Positions 36,266 through 48,798 of a stretch of DNA of 64,000 nucleotides are shown piece by piece. The DNA comes from Hydractinia symbiolongicarpus (lineage: Eukaryota > Cnidaria > Hydrozoa > Anthoathecata > Hydractiniidae), in contig NC_079885.1 in NCBI RefSeq assembly GCF_029227915.1, positions 15,697,001 through 15,761,000 of the forward strand. Reading direction: 5' to 3'. A program made the translations under genes and the position numbers. The notes under the pieces were generated by a model that saw nothing but the letters and a program-made list of their open reading frames with translations, was not told the origin of the DNA and ran no database searches. The first letter of the stretch is position 1. Each line of letters begins with the position of its first letter.

Positions 36266-36715
36266 ATTGACTTTTTCACGTTACATTATTTATCATTACG
36301 ACTGGGACGTATCTTTTTTACGCAATAGCCGCTGAGTAAATCAAGAAAGAGACATGATTAGAAGTTGCTTTCCCTTCAAAACGGCTACAATCTTGCTGCA
36401 ATAAATGCGCCACGTCGCAAATAAATGGATTACGAGCGTCAGACAAAGAAAATGGCGATGTAGTTACTTTGCTAATTAACTTTGTCATATGAAAATTAAG
36501 TCTGAAAGCACCCTAGATTTCCTTTGTTGGAACTTTTTACCGGAAATCTTAAAGCGCATTATTGTCGTAATTAATGGATAGCGCTTGAAATGAGCTTTCA
36601 AATGCACATAAACACGACCTATTTCGGATAATCCAGTCAAGAAATATGACCTTTAAAATTTAAACCATTTTCGATGTAATGTGCTAATAAATCGTAGATA
36701 TCTGCCCGTTTGTTT

Positions 36716-36834
36716 GTCTACGACCATACCACGATGAACACACCTGTTCTCGTCCGATCACGGAAGTTAAGCATCGTTGGGCCGGGATAGTACTTGGATG
36801 GGGGACCGCCTGGGAACTCCTGGTGTCGTAGGCT
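36716..36834 (+). rRNA. 5S ribosomal RNA, copy 65
   Basis: C106T, type C spacer. Confidence 0.97.
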
Positions 36835-37284
36835 ATTGACTTTTTCACGTTACATTATTTATCATTACGACTGGGACGTATCTTTTTTACGCAATAGCCG
36901 CTGAGTAAATCAAGAAAGAGACATGATTAGAAGTTGCTTTCCCTTCAAAACGGCTACAATCTTGCAGCATTAAATGCGCCACGTCGCAAATAAATGGATT
37001 ACGAGCGTCAGACAAAGAAAATGGCGATGTAGTTACTTTGCTAATTAACTTTGTCATATGAAAATTAAGTCTGAAAGCACCCTAGATTTCCTTCGTTGGA
37101 ACTTTTTACCGGAAATCTTAAAGCGCATGGTTGTCGTAAAGAATCGATAGCGCTTAAAAAGAGCTTTCAAATGCACATAAACACGACCTATTTCGGATGA
37201 TCCAGTCAAGAAATATTACCTTTAAAGTTTGAACCATTTTCGATGTAATGTGCTAATAAATCGTAGATATCTGCCCGTTTGTGT

Positions 37285-37403
37285 GTCTACGACCATACCA
37301 CGATGAACACACCTGTTCTCGTCCGGTCACAGAAGTTAAGCATCCTCGGGCCGGGATAGTACTTGGATGGAGGACCGCCTGGGAACTCCCGGTGTCGTAG
37401 GCT
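37285..37403 (+). rRNA. 5S ribosomal RNA, copy 66 (61C/63C/87A haplotype, extra changes)
   Basis: Adds A42G and G47A to the haplotype; G47A weakens helix III. After the gene GCTATAGAC replaces GCTATTGAC. One of the most altered copies and a likely pseudogene. Confidence 0.86.
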
Positions 37404-37853
37404 ATAGACTTTTTCACGTTACATTATTTATCATTACGACTGTGACGTATCTTTTTTACGCAATAGCCGCTGAGTAAATCAAGTAAGGGACATCATTAGA
37501 AGTTTCTTTCCCTTCAAAAGGGCTACGATCTGGCAGCATTAAATGCGCCACGTCGCAAATGAATGGATTACGAGCGTCAGACAAGGAGAATGGCGATGTA
37601 GCTAATTTGCTAATTAACTTTGTCATATGAAAATTAAGTCTGAAAGTACCCTAGATTGCCTTCGTTGGAACTTTTTACCGGAAATTTTAAAGCGCATTAT
37701 TGTCGTAATTAATGAATAGCGCTTGAAATGAGCTTTCAAATGCACATAAACACGACCTATTTCGGATAATCCAGTCAAGAAATATGACCTTTAAAGTTTA
37801 AACCATTTTCGATGTAATGTGCTAATAAATCGTAGATATCTGCCCGTTTGTTT

Positions 37854-37972
37854 TTCTACGACCATACCACGATGAACACACCTGTTCTCGTCAGATCACG
37901 GAAGTTAAGCATCGTTGGGCCGGGATAGTACTTGGATGGGGGACCGCCTGGGAACTCCCGGTGTCGTAGGCT
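37854..37972 (+). rRNA. 5S ribosomal RNA, copy 67 (first base changed)
   Basis: G1T and C40A. Downstream spacer of the AAGTAAGGGACATC form, normally found after 61C genes. Confidence 0.93.
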
Positions 37973-38422
37973 ATTGACTTTTTCACGTTACATTATTTAT
38001 CATTACGACTGTGACGTATCTTTTTTACGCAATAGCCGCTGAGTAAATCAAGTAAGGGACATCATTAGAAGTTTCTTTCCCTTCAAAAGGGCTACGATCT
38101 GGCAGCATTAAATGCGCCACGTCGCAAATGAATGGATTACGAGCGTCAGACAAAGAGAATGGCGATGTAGCTAATTTGCTAATTAACTTTGTCATATGAA
38201 AATTAAGTCTGAAAGTACCCTAGATTGCCTTCGTTGGAACTTTTTACCGGAAATCTTAAAGCGCATGGTTGTCGTAATTAATGGATAGCGCTTGAAATGA
38301 GCTTTCAAATGCACATAAACACGACCTATTTCGGATGATCCAGTCAAGAAATATGATCTTTAAAATTTAAACCATTTTCGATGTAATGTGCTAATAAATC
38401 GTAGATATCTGCCCGTTTGTTT

Positions 38423-38541
38423 GTCTACGACCATACCACGATGAACACACCTGTTCTCGTCCGATCACGGAAGTTAAGCATCGTTGGGCCGGGATAGTAC
38501 TTGGATGGGGGACTGCCTGGGAACTCCTGGTGTCGTAGGCT
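38423..38541 (+). rRNA. 5S ribosomal RNA, copy 68
   Basis: C92T (wobble with G85 in helix IV) and C106T. First unit of a five-unit block repeated from copy 73. Confidence 0.95.
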
Positions 38542-38991
38542 ATTGACTTTTTCACGTTACATTATTTATCATTACGACTGGGACGTATCTTTTTTACGCA
38601 ATAGCCGCTGAGTAAATCAAGAAAGAGACATGATTAGAAGTTGCTTTCCCTTCAAAACGGCTACAATCTTGCTGCAATAAATGTGCCACGTCGCAAATGA
38701 ATGGATTACGAGCGTCAGACAAAGAAAATGGCGATGTAGCTAATTTGCTAATTAACTTTGTCATATGAAAATTAAGTCTGAAAGTACCCTAGATTGCCTT
38801 CGTTGGAACTTTTTACCGGAAATCTTAAAGCGCATGGTTGTCGTAATTAATGGATAGCGCTTGAAATGAGCTTTCAAATGCACATAAACACGACCTATTT
38901 CGGATGATCCAGTCAATAAATATGACCTTTAAAGTTTAAACCATTTTCGATGTGATGTGCTAATAAATCGTAGATATCTGCCCGTTTGTTT

Positions 38992-39110
38992 GTTTACGAC
39001 CATACCACGATGAACACACCTGTTCTCGTCCGATCACGGAAGTTAAGCATCGTCGGGCCGGGATAGTACTTGGATGGGGAACCGCCTGGGAACTCCCGGT
39101 GTCGTAGGCT
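38992..39110 (+). rRNA. 5S ribosomal RNA, copy 69
   Basis: C3T, T63C and G89A. Spacer with ATGTGCCACG and CAGTCAATAAAT. Same as copy 74. Confidence 0.96.
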
Positions 39111-39560
39111 ATTGACTTTTTCACGTTACATTATTTATCATTACGACTGTGACGTATCTTTTTTACGCAATAGCCGCTGAGTAAATCAAGTAAGGGACAT
39201 CATTAGAAGTTTCTTTCCCTTCAAAAGGGCTACGATCTGGCAGCATTAAATCCGCCACGTCGCAAATGAATGGATTACGAGCGTCAGACAAAGAGAATGG
39301 CGATGTAGCTAATTTGCTAATTAACTTTGTCATATGAAAATTAAGTCTGAAAGTACCCTAGATTGCCTTCGTTGGAACTTTTTACCGGAAATTTTAAAGC
39401 GCATTATTGTCGTAATTAATGAATAGCGCTTGAAATGAGCTTTCAAATGCACATAAACACGACCTATTTCGGATAATCCAGTCAAGAAATATGACCTTTA
39501 AAGTTTAAACCATTTTCGATGTAATGTGCTAATAAATCGTAGATATCTGCCCGTTTGTTT

Positions 39561-39679
39561 GTCTACGACCATACCACGATGAACACACCTGTTCTCGTCA
39601 GATCACGGAAGTTAAGCATCGTTGGGCCGGGATAGTACTTGGATGGGGGACCGCCTGGGAACTCCCGGTGTCGTAGGCT
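39561..39679 (+). rRNA. 5S ribosomal RNA, copy 70
   Basis: C40A. The spacer has AAATCCGCCACG, found only here and before copy 75. Confidence 0.97.
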
Positions 39680-40129
39680 ATTGACTTTTTCACGTTACAT
39701 TATTTATCATTACGACTGTGACGTATCTTTTTTACGCAATAGCCGCTGAGTAAATCAAGTAAGGGACATCATTAGAAGTTTCTTTCCCTTCAAAAGGGCT
39801 ACGATCTGGCAGCATTAAATGCGCCACGTCGCAAATGAATGGATTACGAGCGTCAGACAAAGAGAATGGCGATGTAGCTAATTTGCTAATTAACTTTGTC
39901 ATATGAAAATTAAGTCTGAAAGTACCCTAGATTGCCTTCGTTGGAACTTTTTACCGGAAATCTTAAAGCGCATGGTTGTCGTAATTAATGGATAGCGCTT
40001 GAAATGAGCTTTCAAATGCACATAAACACGACCTATTTCGGATGATCCAGTCAAGAAATATGACCTTTAAAATTTAAACCATTTTCGATGTAATGTGCTA
40101 ATAAATCGTAGATATCTGCCCGTTTGTTT

Positions 40130-40248
40130 GTCTACGACCATACCACGATGAACACACCTGTTCTCGTCCGATCACGGAAGTTAAGCATCGTTGGGCCGGG
40201 ATAGTACTTGGATGGGGGACCGCCTGGGAACTCCTGGTGTCGTAGGCT
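40130..40248 (+). rRNA. 5S ribosomal RNA, copy 71
   Basis: C106T, type C spacer. Same as copy 76. Confidence 0.97.
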
Positions 40249-40698
40249 ATTGACTTTTTCACGTTACATTATTTATCATTACGACTGGGACGTATCTTTT
40301 TTACGCAATAGCCGCTGAGTAAATCAAGAAAGAGACATGATTAGAAGTTGCTTTCCCTTCAAAACGGCTACAATCTTGCTGCAATAAATGCGCCACGTCG
40401 CAAATGAATGGATTACGAGCGTCAGACAAAGAAAATGGCGATGTAGCTAATTTGCTAATTAACTTTGTCATATGAAAATTAAGTCTGAAAGTACCCTAGA
40501 TTGCCTTCGTTGGAACTTTTTACCGGAAATCTTAAAGCGCATGGTTGTCGTAATTAATGGATAGCGCTTGAAATGAGCTTTCAAATGCACATAAACACGA
40601 CCTATTTCGGATGATCCAGTCAATAAATATGACCTTTAAAGTTTAAACCATTTTCGATGTGATGTGCTAATAAATCGTAGATATCTGCCCGTTTGTTT

Positions 40699-40821
40699 GT
40701 TTACGACCATACCACGATGAACACACCTGTTCTCGTCCGATCACGGAAGTTAAGCATCTTCGGGCCGGGATAGTACTTGGATGGGGGACCGCCCGCCTGG
40801 GAACTCCCGGTGTCGTAGGCT
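40699..40821 (+). rRNA. 5S ribosomal RNA, copy 72 (123 nt, CCGC insertion)
   Basis: C3T, G61T (faces C17 in helix II), T63C and the box C insertion. Same as copies 77 and 78. Probable pseudogene. Confidence 0.84.
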
Positions 40822-41271
40822 ATTGACTTTTTCACGTTACATTATTTATCATTACGACTGTGACGTATCTTTTTTACGAAATAGCCGCTGAGTAAATCAA
40901 GAAAGAGACATGATTAGAAGTTGCTTTCCCTTCAAAACGGCTACAATCTTGCTGCAATAAATGCGCCACGTCGCAAATGAATGGATTACGAGCGTCAGAC
41001 AAAGAAAATGGCGATGTAGCTAATTTGCTAATTAACTTTGTCATATGAAAATTAAGTCTGAAAGTACCCTAGTTTGCCTTCGTTGGAACTTTTTACCGGA
41101 AATCTTAAAGCGCATGGTTGTCGTAATTAATGGATAGCGCTTGAAATGAGCTTTCAAATGCACATAAACACGACCTATTTCGGATGATCCAGTCAATAAA
41201 TATGACCTTTAAAGTTTAAACCATTTTCGATGTAATGTGCTAATAAATCGTAGATATCTGCCCGTTTGTTT

Positions 41272-41390
41272 GTTTACGACCATACCACGATGAACACACC
41301 TGTTCTCGTCCGATCACGGAAGTTAAGCATCGTTGGGCCGGGATAGTACTTGGATGGGGGACTGCCTGGGAACTCCTGGTGTCGTAGGCT
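41272..41390 (+). rRNA. 5S ribosomal RNA, copy 73 (chimera)
   Basis: The 5' side resembles copy 78 (spacer word CTAGTTTGCC, CAATAAAT, C3T); the 3' side matches copy 68 (G61, T63, C92T, C106T). The exchange appears to lie within the gene. Confidence 0.94.
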
Positions 41391-41840
41391 ATTGACTTTT
41401 TCACGTTACATTATTTATCATTACGACTGGGACGTATCTTTTTTACGCAATAGCCGCTGAGTAAATCAAGAAAGAGACATGATTAGAAGTTGCTTTCCCT
41501 TCAAAACGGCTACAATCTTGCTGCAATAAATGTGCCACGTCGCAAATGAATGGATTACGAGCGTCAGACAAAGAAAATGGCGATGTAGCTAATTTGCTAA
41601 TTAACTTTGTCATATGAAAATTAAGTCTGAAAGTACCCTAGATTGCCTTCGTTGGAACTTTTTACCGGAAATCTTAAAGCGCATGGTTGTCGTAATTAAT
41701 GGATAGCGCTTGAAATGAGCTTTCAAATGCACATAAACACGACCTATTTCGGATGATCCAGTCAATAAATATGACCTTTAAAGTTTAAACCATTTTCGAT
41801 GTGATGTGCTAATAAATCGTAGATATCTGCCCGTTTGTTT

Positions 41841-41959
41841 GTTTACGACCATACCACGATGAACACACCTGTTCTCGTCCGATCACGGAAGTTAAGCATC
41901 GTCGGGCCGGGATAGTACTTGGATGGGGAACCGCCTGGGAACTCCCGGTGTCGTAGGCT
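41841..41959 (+). rRNA. 5S ribosomal RNA, copy 74
   Basis: C3T, T63C and G89A. Partner of copy 69 at offset 2,849. Confidence 0.96.
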
Positions 41960-42409
41960 ATTGACTTTTTCACGTTACATTATTTATCATTACGACTGTG
42001 ACGTATCTTTTTTACGCAATAGCCGCTGAGTAAATCAAGTAAGGGACATCATTAGAAGTTTCTTTCCCTTCAAAAGGGCTACGATCTGGCAGCATTAAAT
42101 CCGCCACGTCGCAAATGAATGGATTACGAGCGTCAGACAAAGAGAATGGCGATGTAGCTAATTTGCTAATTAACTTTGTCATATGAAAATTAAGTCTGAA
42201 AGTACCCTAGATTGCCTTCGTTGGAACTTTTTACCGGAAATTTTAAAGCGCATTATTGTCGTAATTAATGAATAGCGCTTGAAATGAGCTTTCAAATGCA
42301 CATAAACACGACCTATTTCGGATAATCCAGTCAAGAAATATGACCTTTAAAGTTTAAACCATTTTCGATGTAATGTGCTAATAAATCGTAGATATCTGCC
42401 CGTTTGTTT

Positions 42410-42528
42410 GTCTACGACCATACCACGATGAACACACCTGTTCTCGTCAGATCACGGAAGTTAAGCATCGTTGGGCCGGGATAGTACTTGGATGGGGGAC
42501 CGCCTGGGAACTCCCGGTGTCGTAGGCT
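42410..42528 (+). rRNA. 5S ribosomal RNA, copy 75
   Basis: C40A with the AAATCCGCCACG spacer. Partner of copy 70. Confidence 0.97.
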
Positions 42529-42978
42529 ATTGACTTTTTCACGTTACATTATTTATCATTACGACTGTGACGTATCTTTTTTACGCAATAGCCGCTGAGT
42601 AAATCAAGTAAGGGACATCATTAGAAGTTTCTTTCCCTTCAAAAGGGCTACGATCTGGCAGCATTAAATGCGCCACGTCGCAAATGAATGGATTACGAGC
42701 GTCAGACAAAGAGAATGGCGATGTAGCTAATTTGCTAATTAACTTTGTCATATGAAAATTAAGTCTGAAAGTACCCTAGATTGCCTTCGTTGGAACTTTT
42801 TACCGGAAATCTTAAAGCGCATGGTTGTCGTAATTAATGGATAGCGCTTGAAATGAGCTTTCAAATGCACATAAACACGACCTATTTCGGATGATCCAGT
42901 CAAGAAATATGACCTTTAAAATTTAAACCATTTTCGATGTAATGTGCTAATAAATCGTAGATATCTGCCCGTTTGTTT

Positions 42979-43097
42979 GTCTACGACCATACCACGATGA
43001 ACACACCTGTTCTCGTCCGATCACGGAAGTTAAGCATCGTTGGGCCGGGATAGTACTTGGATGGGGGACCGCCTGGGAACTCCTGGTGTCGTAGGCT
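42979..43097 (+). rRNA. 5S ribosomal RNA, copy 76
   Basis: C106T. Partner of copy 71. Confidence 0.97.
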
Positions 43098-43547
43098 ATT
43101 GACTTTTTCACGTTACATTATTTATCATTACGACTGGGACGTATCTTTTTTACGCAATAGCCGCTGAGTAAATCAAGAAAGAGACATGATTAGAAGTTGC
43201 TTTCCCTTCAAAACGGCTACAATCTTGCTGCAATAAATGCGCCACGTCGCAAATGAATGGATTACGAGCGTCAGACAAAGAAAATGGCGATGTAGCTAAT
43301 TTGCTAATTAACTTTGTCATATGAAAATTAAGTCTGAAAGTACCCTAGATTGCCTTCGTTGGAACTTTTTACCGGAAATCTTAAAGCGCATGGTTGTCGT
43401 AATTAATGGATAGCGCTTGAAATGAGCTTTCAAATGCACATAAACACGACCTATTTCGGATGATCCAGTCAATAAATATGACCTTTAAAGTTTAAACCAT
43501 TTTCGATGTGATGTGCTAATAAATCGTAGATATCTGCCCGTTTGTTT

Positions 43548-43670
43548 GTTTACGACCATACCACGATGAACACACCTGTTCTCGTCCGATCACGGAAGTT
43601 AAGCATCTTCGGGCCGGGATAGTACTTGGATGGGGGACCGCCCGCCTGGGAACTCCCGGTGTCGTAGGCT
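43548..43670 (+). rRNA. 5S ribosomal RNA, copy 77 (123 nt, CCGC insertion)
   Basis: C3T, G61T, T63C, insertion. Partner of copy 72. Confidence 0.84.
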
Positions 43671-44120
43671 ATTGACTTTTTCACGTTACATTATTTATCA
43701 TTACGACTGTGACGTATCTTTTTTACGAAATAGCCGCTGAGTAAATCAAGAAAGAGACATGATTAGAAGTTGCTTTCCCTTCAAAACGGCTACAATCTTG
43801 CTGCAATAAATGCGCCACGTCGCAAATGAATGGATTACGAGCGTCAGACAAAGAAAATGGCGATGTAGCTAATTTGCTAATTAACTTTGTCATATGAAAA
43901 TTAAGTCTGAAAGTACCCTAGTTTGCCTTCGTTGGAACTTTTTACCGGAAATCTTAAAGCGCATGGTTGTCGTAATTAATGGATAGCGCTTGAAATGAGC
44001 TTTCAAATGCACATAAACACGACCTATTTCGGATGATCCAGTCAATAAATATGACCTTTAAAGTTTAAACCATTTTCGATGTGATGTGCTAATAAATCGT
44101 AGATATCTGCCCGTTTGTTT

Positions 44121-44243
44121 GTTTACGACCATACCACGATGAACACACCTGTTCTCGTCCGATCACGGAAGTTAAGCATCTTCGGGCCGGGATAGTACTT
44201 GGATGGGGGACCGCCCGCCTGGGAACTCCCGGTGTCGTAGGCT
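44121..44243 (+). rRNA. 5S ribosomal RNA, copy 78 (123 nt, CCGC insertion)
   Basis: Same gene haplotype as copy 77. The spacer has the CTAGTTTGCC variant shared only with copy 73. Confidence 0.84.
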
Positions 44244-44693
44244 ATTGACTTTTTCACGTTACATTATTTATCATTACGACTGTGACGTATCTTTTTTACG
44301 AAATAGCCGCTGAGTAAATCAAGAAAGAGACATGATTAGAAGTTGCTTTCCCTTCAAAACGGCTACAATCTTGCTGCAATAAATGCGCCACGTCGCAAAT
44401 GAATGGATTACGAGCGTCAGACAAAGAAAATGGCGATGTAGTTACTTTGCTAATTAACTTTGTCATATGAAAATTAAGTCTGAAAGTACCCTAGATTGCC
44501 TTCGTTGAAACTTTTTACCGGAAATCTTTAAGCGCATGGTTGTCGTAATTAATGGATAGCGCTTGAAATGAGCTTTCAAATGCACATAAACACGACCTAT
44601 TTCGGATGATCCAGTCAATAAATATGACCTTTAAAGTTTAAACCATTTTCGATGTGATGTGCTAATAAATCGTAGATATCTGCCCGTTTGTTT

Positions 44694-44816
44694 GTTTACG
44701 ACCATACCACGATGAACACACCTGTTCTCGTCCGATCACGGAAGTTAAGCATCGTCGGGCCGGGATAGTACTTGGAATGGGGACCGCCCGCCTGGGAGCT
44801 CCCGGTGTCGTAGGCT
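44694..44816 (+). rRNA. 5S ribosomal RNA, copy 79 (123 nt, CCGC insertion)
   Basis: C3T, T63C, T84A, G85T, A101G and the insertion. Spacer has GTTGAAACTTT and CTTTAAGCG. The most altered insertion copy, likely a pseudogene. Confidence 0.82.
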
Positions 44817-45266
44817 ATTGACTTTTTCACGTTACATTATTTATCATTACGACTGTGACGTATCTTTTTTACGAAATAGCCGCTGAGTAAATCAAGAAAG
44901 AGACATGATTAGAAGTTGCTTTCCCTTCAAAACGGCTACAATCTTGCTGCAATAAATGCGCCACGTCGCAAATGAATGGATTACGAGCGTCAGACAAAGA
45001 AAATGGCGATGTAGTTACTTTGCTAATTAACTTTGTCATATGAAAATTAAGTCTGAAAGCACCCTAGATTTCCTTCGTTGGAACTTTTTACCGGAAATCT
45101 TAAAGCGCATTATTGTCGTAATTAATGGATAGCGCTTGAAATGAGCTTTCAAATGCACATAAACACGACCTATTTCGGATAATCCAGTCAAGAAATATGA
45201 CCTTTAAAATTTAAACCATTTTCGATGTAATGTGCTAATAAATCGTAGATATCTGCCCGTTTGTTT

Positions 45267-45385
45267 GTCTACGACCATACCACGATGAACACACCTGTTC
45301 TCGTCCGATCACGGAAGTTAAGCATCGTCGGGCCGGGGTAGTACTTGGATGGGGGACCGCCTGGGAACTCCCGGTGTCGTAGGCT
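45267..45385 (+). rRNA. 5S ribosomal RNA, copy 80
   Basis: T63C and A72G, akin to copies 13 and 23 but with an ordinary type C spacer. Confidence 0.96.
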
Positions 45386-45835
45386 ATTGACTTTTTCACG
45401 TTACATTATTTATCATTAGGACTGGGACGTATCTTTTTTACGCAATAGCCGCTGAGTAAATCAAGAAAGAGACATGATTATAAGTTGCTTTCCCTTCAAA
45501 ACGGCTACAATCTTGCTGCAATAAATGCGCCACGTCGCAAATAAATGGATTACGAGCGTCAGACAAAGAAAATGGCGATGTAGTTACTTTGCTAATTAAC
45601 TTTGTCATATGAAAATTAAGTCTGAAAGTACCCTAGATTGCATTCGTTGGAACTTTTTACCGGAAATCTTAAAGCGCATTATTGTCGTAATTAATGGATA
45701 GCGCTTGAAACGAGCTTTCAAATGCACATAAACACAACCTTTTTCGGATAATCCAGTCAAGAAATATGACCTTTAAAATTTACATTATTTTTGATGTAAT
45801 GTGCTAATAAATCGTAGATATCTGCCCGTTTGTTT

Positions 45836-45954
45836 GTCTACGACCATACCACGATGAACACACCTGTTCTCGTCCGATCACGGAAGTTAAGCATCGTTGG
45901 GCCGGGATAGTACTTGGATGGGGGACCGCCTGGGAACTCCCGGTGTCGTAGGCT
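45836..45954 (+). rRNA. 5S ribosomal RNA, copy 81
   Basis: Consensus gene. The type B spacer has TTTACATTATTTTTG where TTTAAACCATTTTTG is usual. Confidence 0.98.
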
Positions 45955-46404
45955 ATTGACTTTTTCACGTTACATTATTTATCATTAGGACTGGGACGTA
46001 TCTTTTTTACGCAATAGCCGCTGAGTAAATCAAGAAAGAGACATAATTAGAATTTGCTTTCCCTTCAAAACGGCTACAATCTTGCTGCAATAAATGCGCC
46101 ACGTCGCAAATAAATGGATTACGAGCGTCAGACAAAGAAAATGGCGATGTAGTTACTTTGCTAATAAACTTTGTCATATGAAAATTAAGTCTGAAAGCAC
46201 CCTAGATTTCCTTCGTTAGAACTTTTTACCGGAAATCTTAAAGCGCATGGTTGTCGTAAAGAATCGATAGCGCTTAAAAAGAGCTTTCAAATGCACATAA
46301 ACACGACCTATTTCGGATGATCCAGTCAAGAAATATGACCTTTAAAGTGTGAACCATTTTCGATGTAATGTGCTAATAAATCGTAGATATCTGCCCCTTT
46401 GTGT

Positions 46405-46523
46405 GTCTACGACCATACCACGATGAACACACCTGTTCTCGTCCGATCACGGAAGTTAAACATCGTTAGGCCGGGATAGTACTTGGATGGGGGACCGCCT
46501 GGGAACTCCCGGTGTCGTAGGCT
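46405..46523 (+). rRNA. 5S ribosomal RNA, copy 82
   Basis: G56A in box A and G64A (faces C15 in helix II). Type A spacer. Confidence 0.93.
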
Positions 46524-46973
46524 ATTGACTTTTTCACGTTACATTATTTATCATTACGACTGGGACGTATCTTTTTTACGCAATAGCCGCTGAGTAAATC
46601 AAGAAAGAGACATGATTAGAAGTTGCTTTCCCTTCAAAACGGCTACAATCTTGCTGCAGTAAATGCGCCACGTCGCAAATAAATGGATTACGAGCGTCAG
46701 ACAAAGAAAATGGCGATGTAGTTACTTTGCTAATTAACTTTGTCATATGAAAATTAAGTCTGAAAGCACCCTAGATTTCCTTCGTTGGAACTTTTTACCG
46801 GAAATCTTAAAGCGCATTATTGTCGTAATTAATGGATAGCGCTTGAAATGAGCTTTCAAATGCACATAAACACGACCTATTTCGGATAATCCAGTCAAGA
46901 AATATGACCTTTAAAATTTAAACCATTTTCGATGTAATGTGCTAATAAATCGTAGATATCTGCCCGTTTGTTT

Positions 46974-47092
46974 GTCTACGACCATACCACGATGAACACA
47001 CCTGTTCTCGTCAGATCACGGAAGTTAAGCATCGTTGGGCCGGGATAGTACTTGGATGGGGGACCGCCTGGGAACTCCCGGTGTCGTAGGCT
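46974..47092 (+). rRNA. 5S ribosomal RNA, copy 83
   Basis: C40A. Spacer begins CTGCAGTAAATG, shared only with copy 84. Confidence 0.97.
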
Positions 47093-47542
47093 ATTGACTT
47101 TTTCACGTTACATTATTTATCATTACGACTGGGACGTATCTTTTTTACGCAATAGCCGCTGAGTAAATCAAGAAAGAGACATGATTAGAAGTTGCTTTCC
47201 CTTCAAAACGGCTACAATCTTGCTGCAGTAAATGCGCCACGTCGCAAATAAATGGATTACGAGCGTCAGACAAAGAAAATGGCGATGTAGTTACTTTGCT
47301 AATTAACTTTGTCATATGAAAATTAAGTCTGAAAGCACCCTAGATTTCCTTCGTTGGAACTTTTTACCGGAAATCTTAAAGCGCATTATTGTCGTAATTA
47401 ATGGATAGCGCTTGAAATGAGCTTTCAAATGCACATAAACACGACCTATTTCGGATAATCCAGTCAAGAAATATGACCTTTAAAGTTTAAACCATTTTCG
47501 ATGTAATGTGCTAATAAATCGTAGATATCTGCCCGTTTGTTT

Positions 47543-47661
47543 TTCTACGACCATACCACGATGAACACACCTGTTCTCGTCAGATCACGGAAGTTAAGCA
47601 TCGTTGGGCCGGGATAGTACTTGGATGGGGGACCGCCTGGGAACTTCCGGTGTCGTAGGCT
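47543..47661 (+). rRNA. 5S ribosomal RNA, copy 84 (first base changed)
   Basis: G1T, C40A and C104T (wobble with G71). CTGCAGTAAATG spacer as in copy 83. Confidence 0.93.
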
Positions 47662-48111
47662 ATTGACTTTTTCACGTTACATTATTTATCATTACGACTG
47701 GGACGTATCTTTTTTACGCAATAGCCGCTGAGTAAATCAAGAAAGAGACATGATTAGAAGTTGCTTTCCCTTCAAAACGGCTACAATCTTGCTGCAATAA
47801 ATGCGCCACGTCACAAATAAATGGATTACGAGCGTCAGACAAAGAAAATGGCGATGTAGTTACTTTGCTAATTAACTTTGTCATATGAAAATTAAGTCTG
47901 AAAGCACCCTAGATTTCCTTCGTTGGAACTTTTTACCGGAAATCTTAAAGCGCATTATTGTCGTAATTAATGGATAGCGCTTGAAATGAGCTTTCAAATG
48001 CACATAAACACGACCTATTTCGGATAATCCAGTCAAGAAATATGACCTTTAAAATTTAAACCATTTTCGATGTAATGTGCTAATAAATCGTAGATATCTG
48101 CCCGTTTGTTT

Positions 48112-48230
48112 GTCTACGACCATACCACGATGAACACACCTGTTCTCGTCCGATCACGGAAGTTAAGCATCGTTGGGCCAGGATAGTACTTGGATGGGGG
48201 ACCGCCTGGGAACTCCTGGTGTCGTAGGCT
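48112..48230 (+). rRNA. 5S ribosomal RNA, copy 85 (A69-T106)
   Basis: G69A with C106T, a compensated helix V pair. Spacer has CACGTCACAAAT. Confidence 0.97.
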
Positions 48231-48679
48231 ATTGACTTTTTCACGTTACATTATTTATCATTACGACTGGGACGTATCTTTTTTACGCAATAGCCGCTGA
48301 GTAAATCAAGAAAGAGACATGATTAGAAGTTGCTTTCCCTTCAAAACGGCTACAATCTTGCTGCAATAAATGCGCCACGTCGCAAATAAATGGATTACGA
48401 GCGTCAGACAAAGAAAATGGCGATGTAGTTACTTTGCTAATTAACTTTGTCATATGAAAATTAAGTCTGAAAGCACCCTAGATTTATTCGTTGGAACTTT
48501 TTACCGGAAATCTTAAAGCGCATTATTGTCGTAATTAATGAATAGCGCTTGAAATGAGCTTTCAAATGCACATAAACACGACCTATTTCGCATAATCCAG
48601 TCAAGAAATATGACCTTTAAAGTTTAAACCATTTTCGATGTAATGTGCTAATAAATCGTAGATATCTGCCCGTTTGTTT

Positions 48680-48798
48680 GTCTACGACCATACCACGATG
48701 AACACACCTGTTCTCGTCAGATCACGGAAGTTAAGCATCGTTGGGCCGGGATAGTACTTGGATGGGGGACCGCCTGGGAACTCCCGGTGTCGTAGGCT
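48680..48798 (+). rRNA. 5S ribosomal RNA, copy 86
   Basis: C40A. The spacer is one base short (GATTTATTCG) and has TTTCGCATAATCC. Downstream GTTGCATTCCC. Confidence 0.97.

Larger units (their letters stand above)
38140..44130 (+). repeat. Five-unit tandem duplication, period about 2,849 bp
   Basis: Copies 68-72 and 73-77 match marker for marker (C92T, G89A, AAATCCGCCACG, C106T, CCGC insertion). The first unit of the second block is chimeric. Confidence 0.9.
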
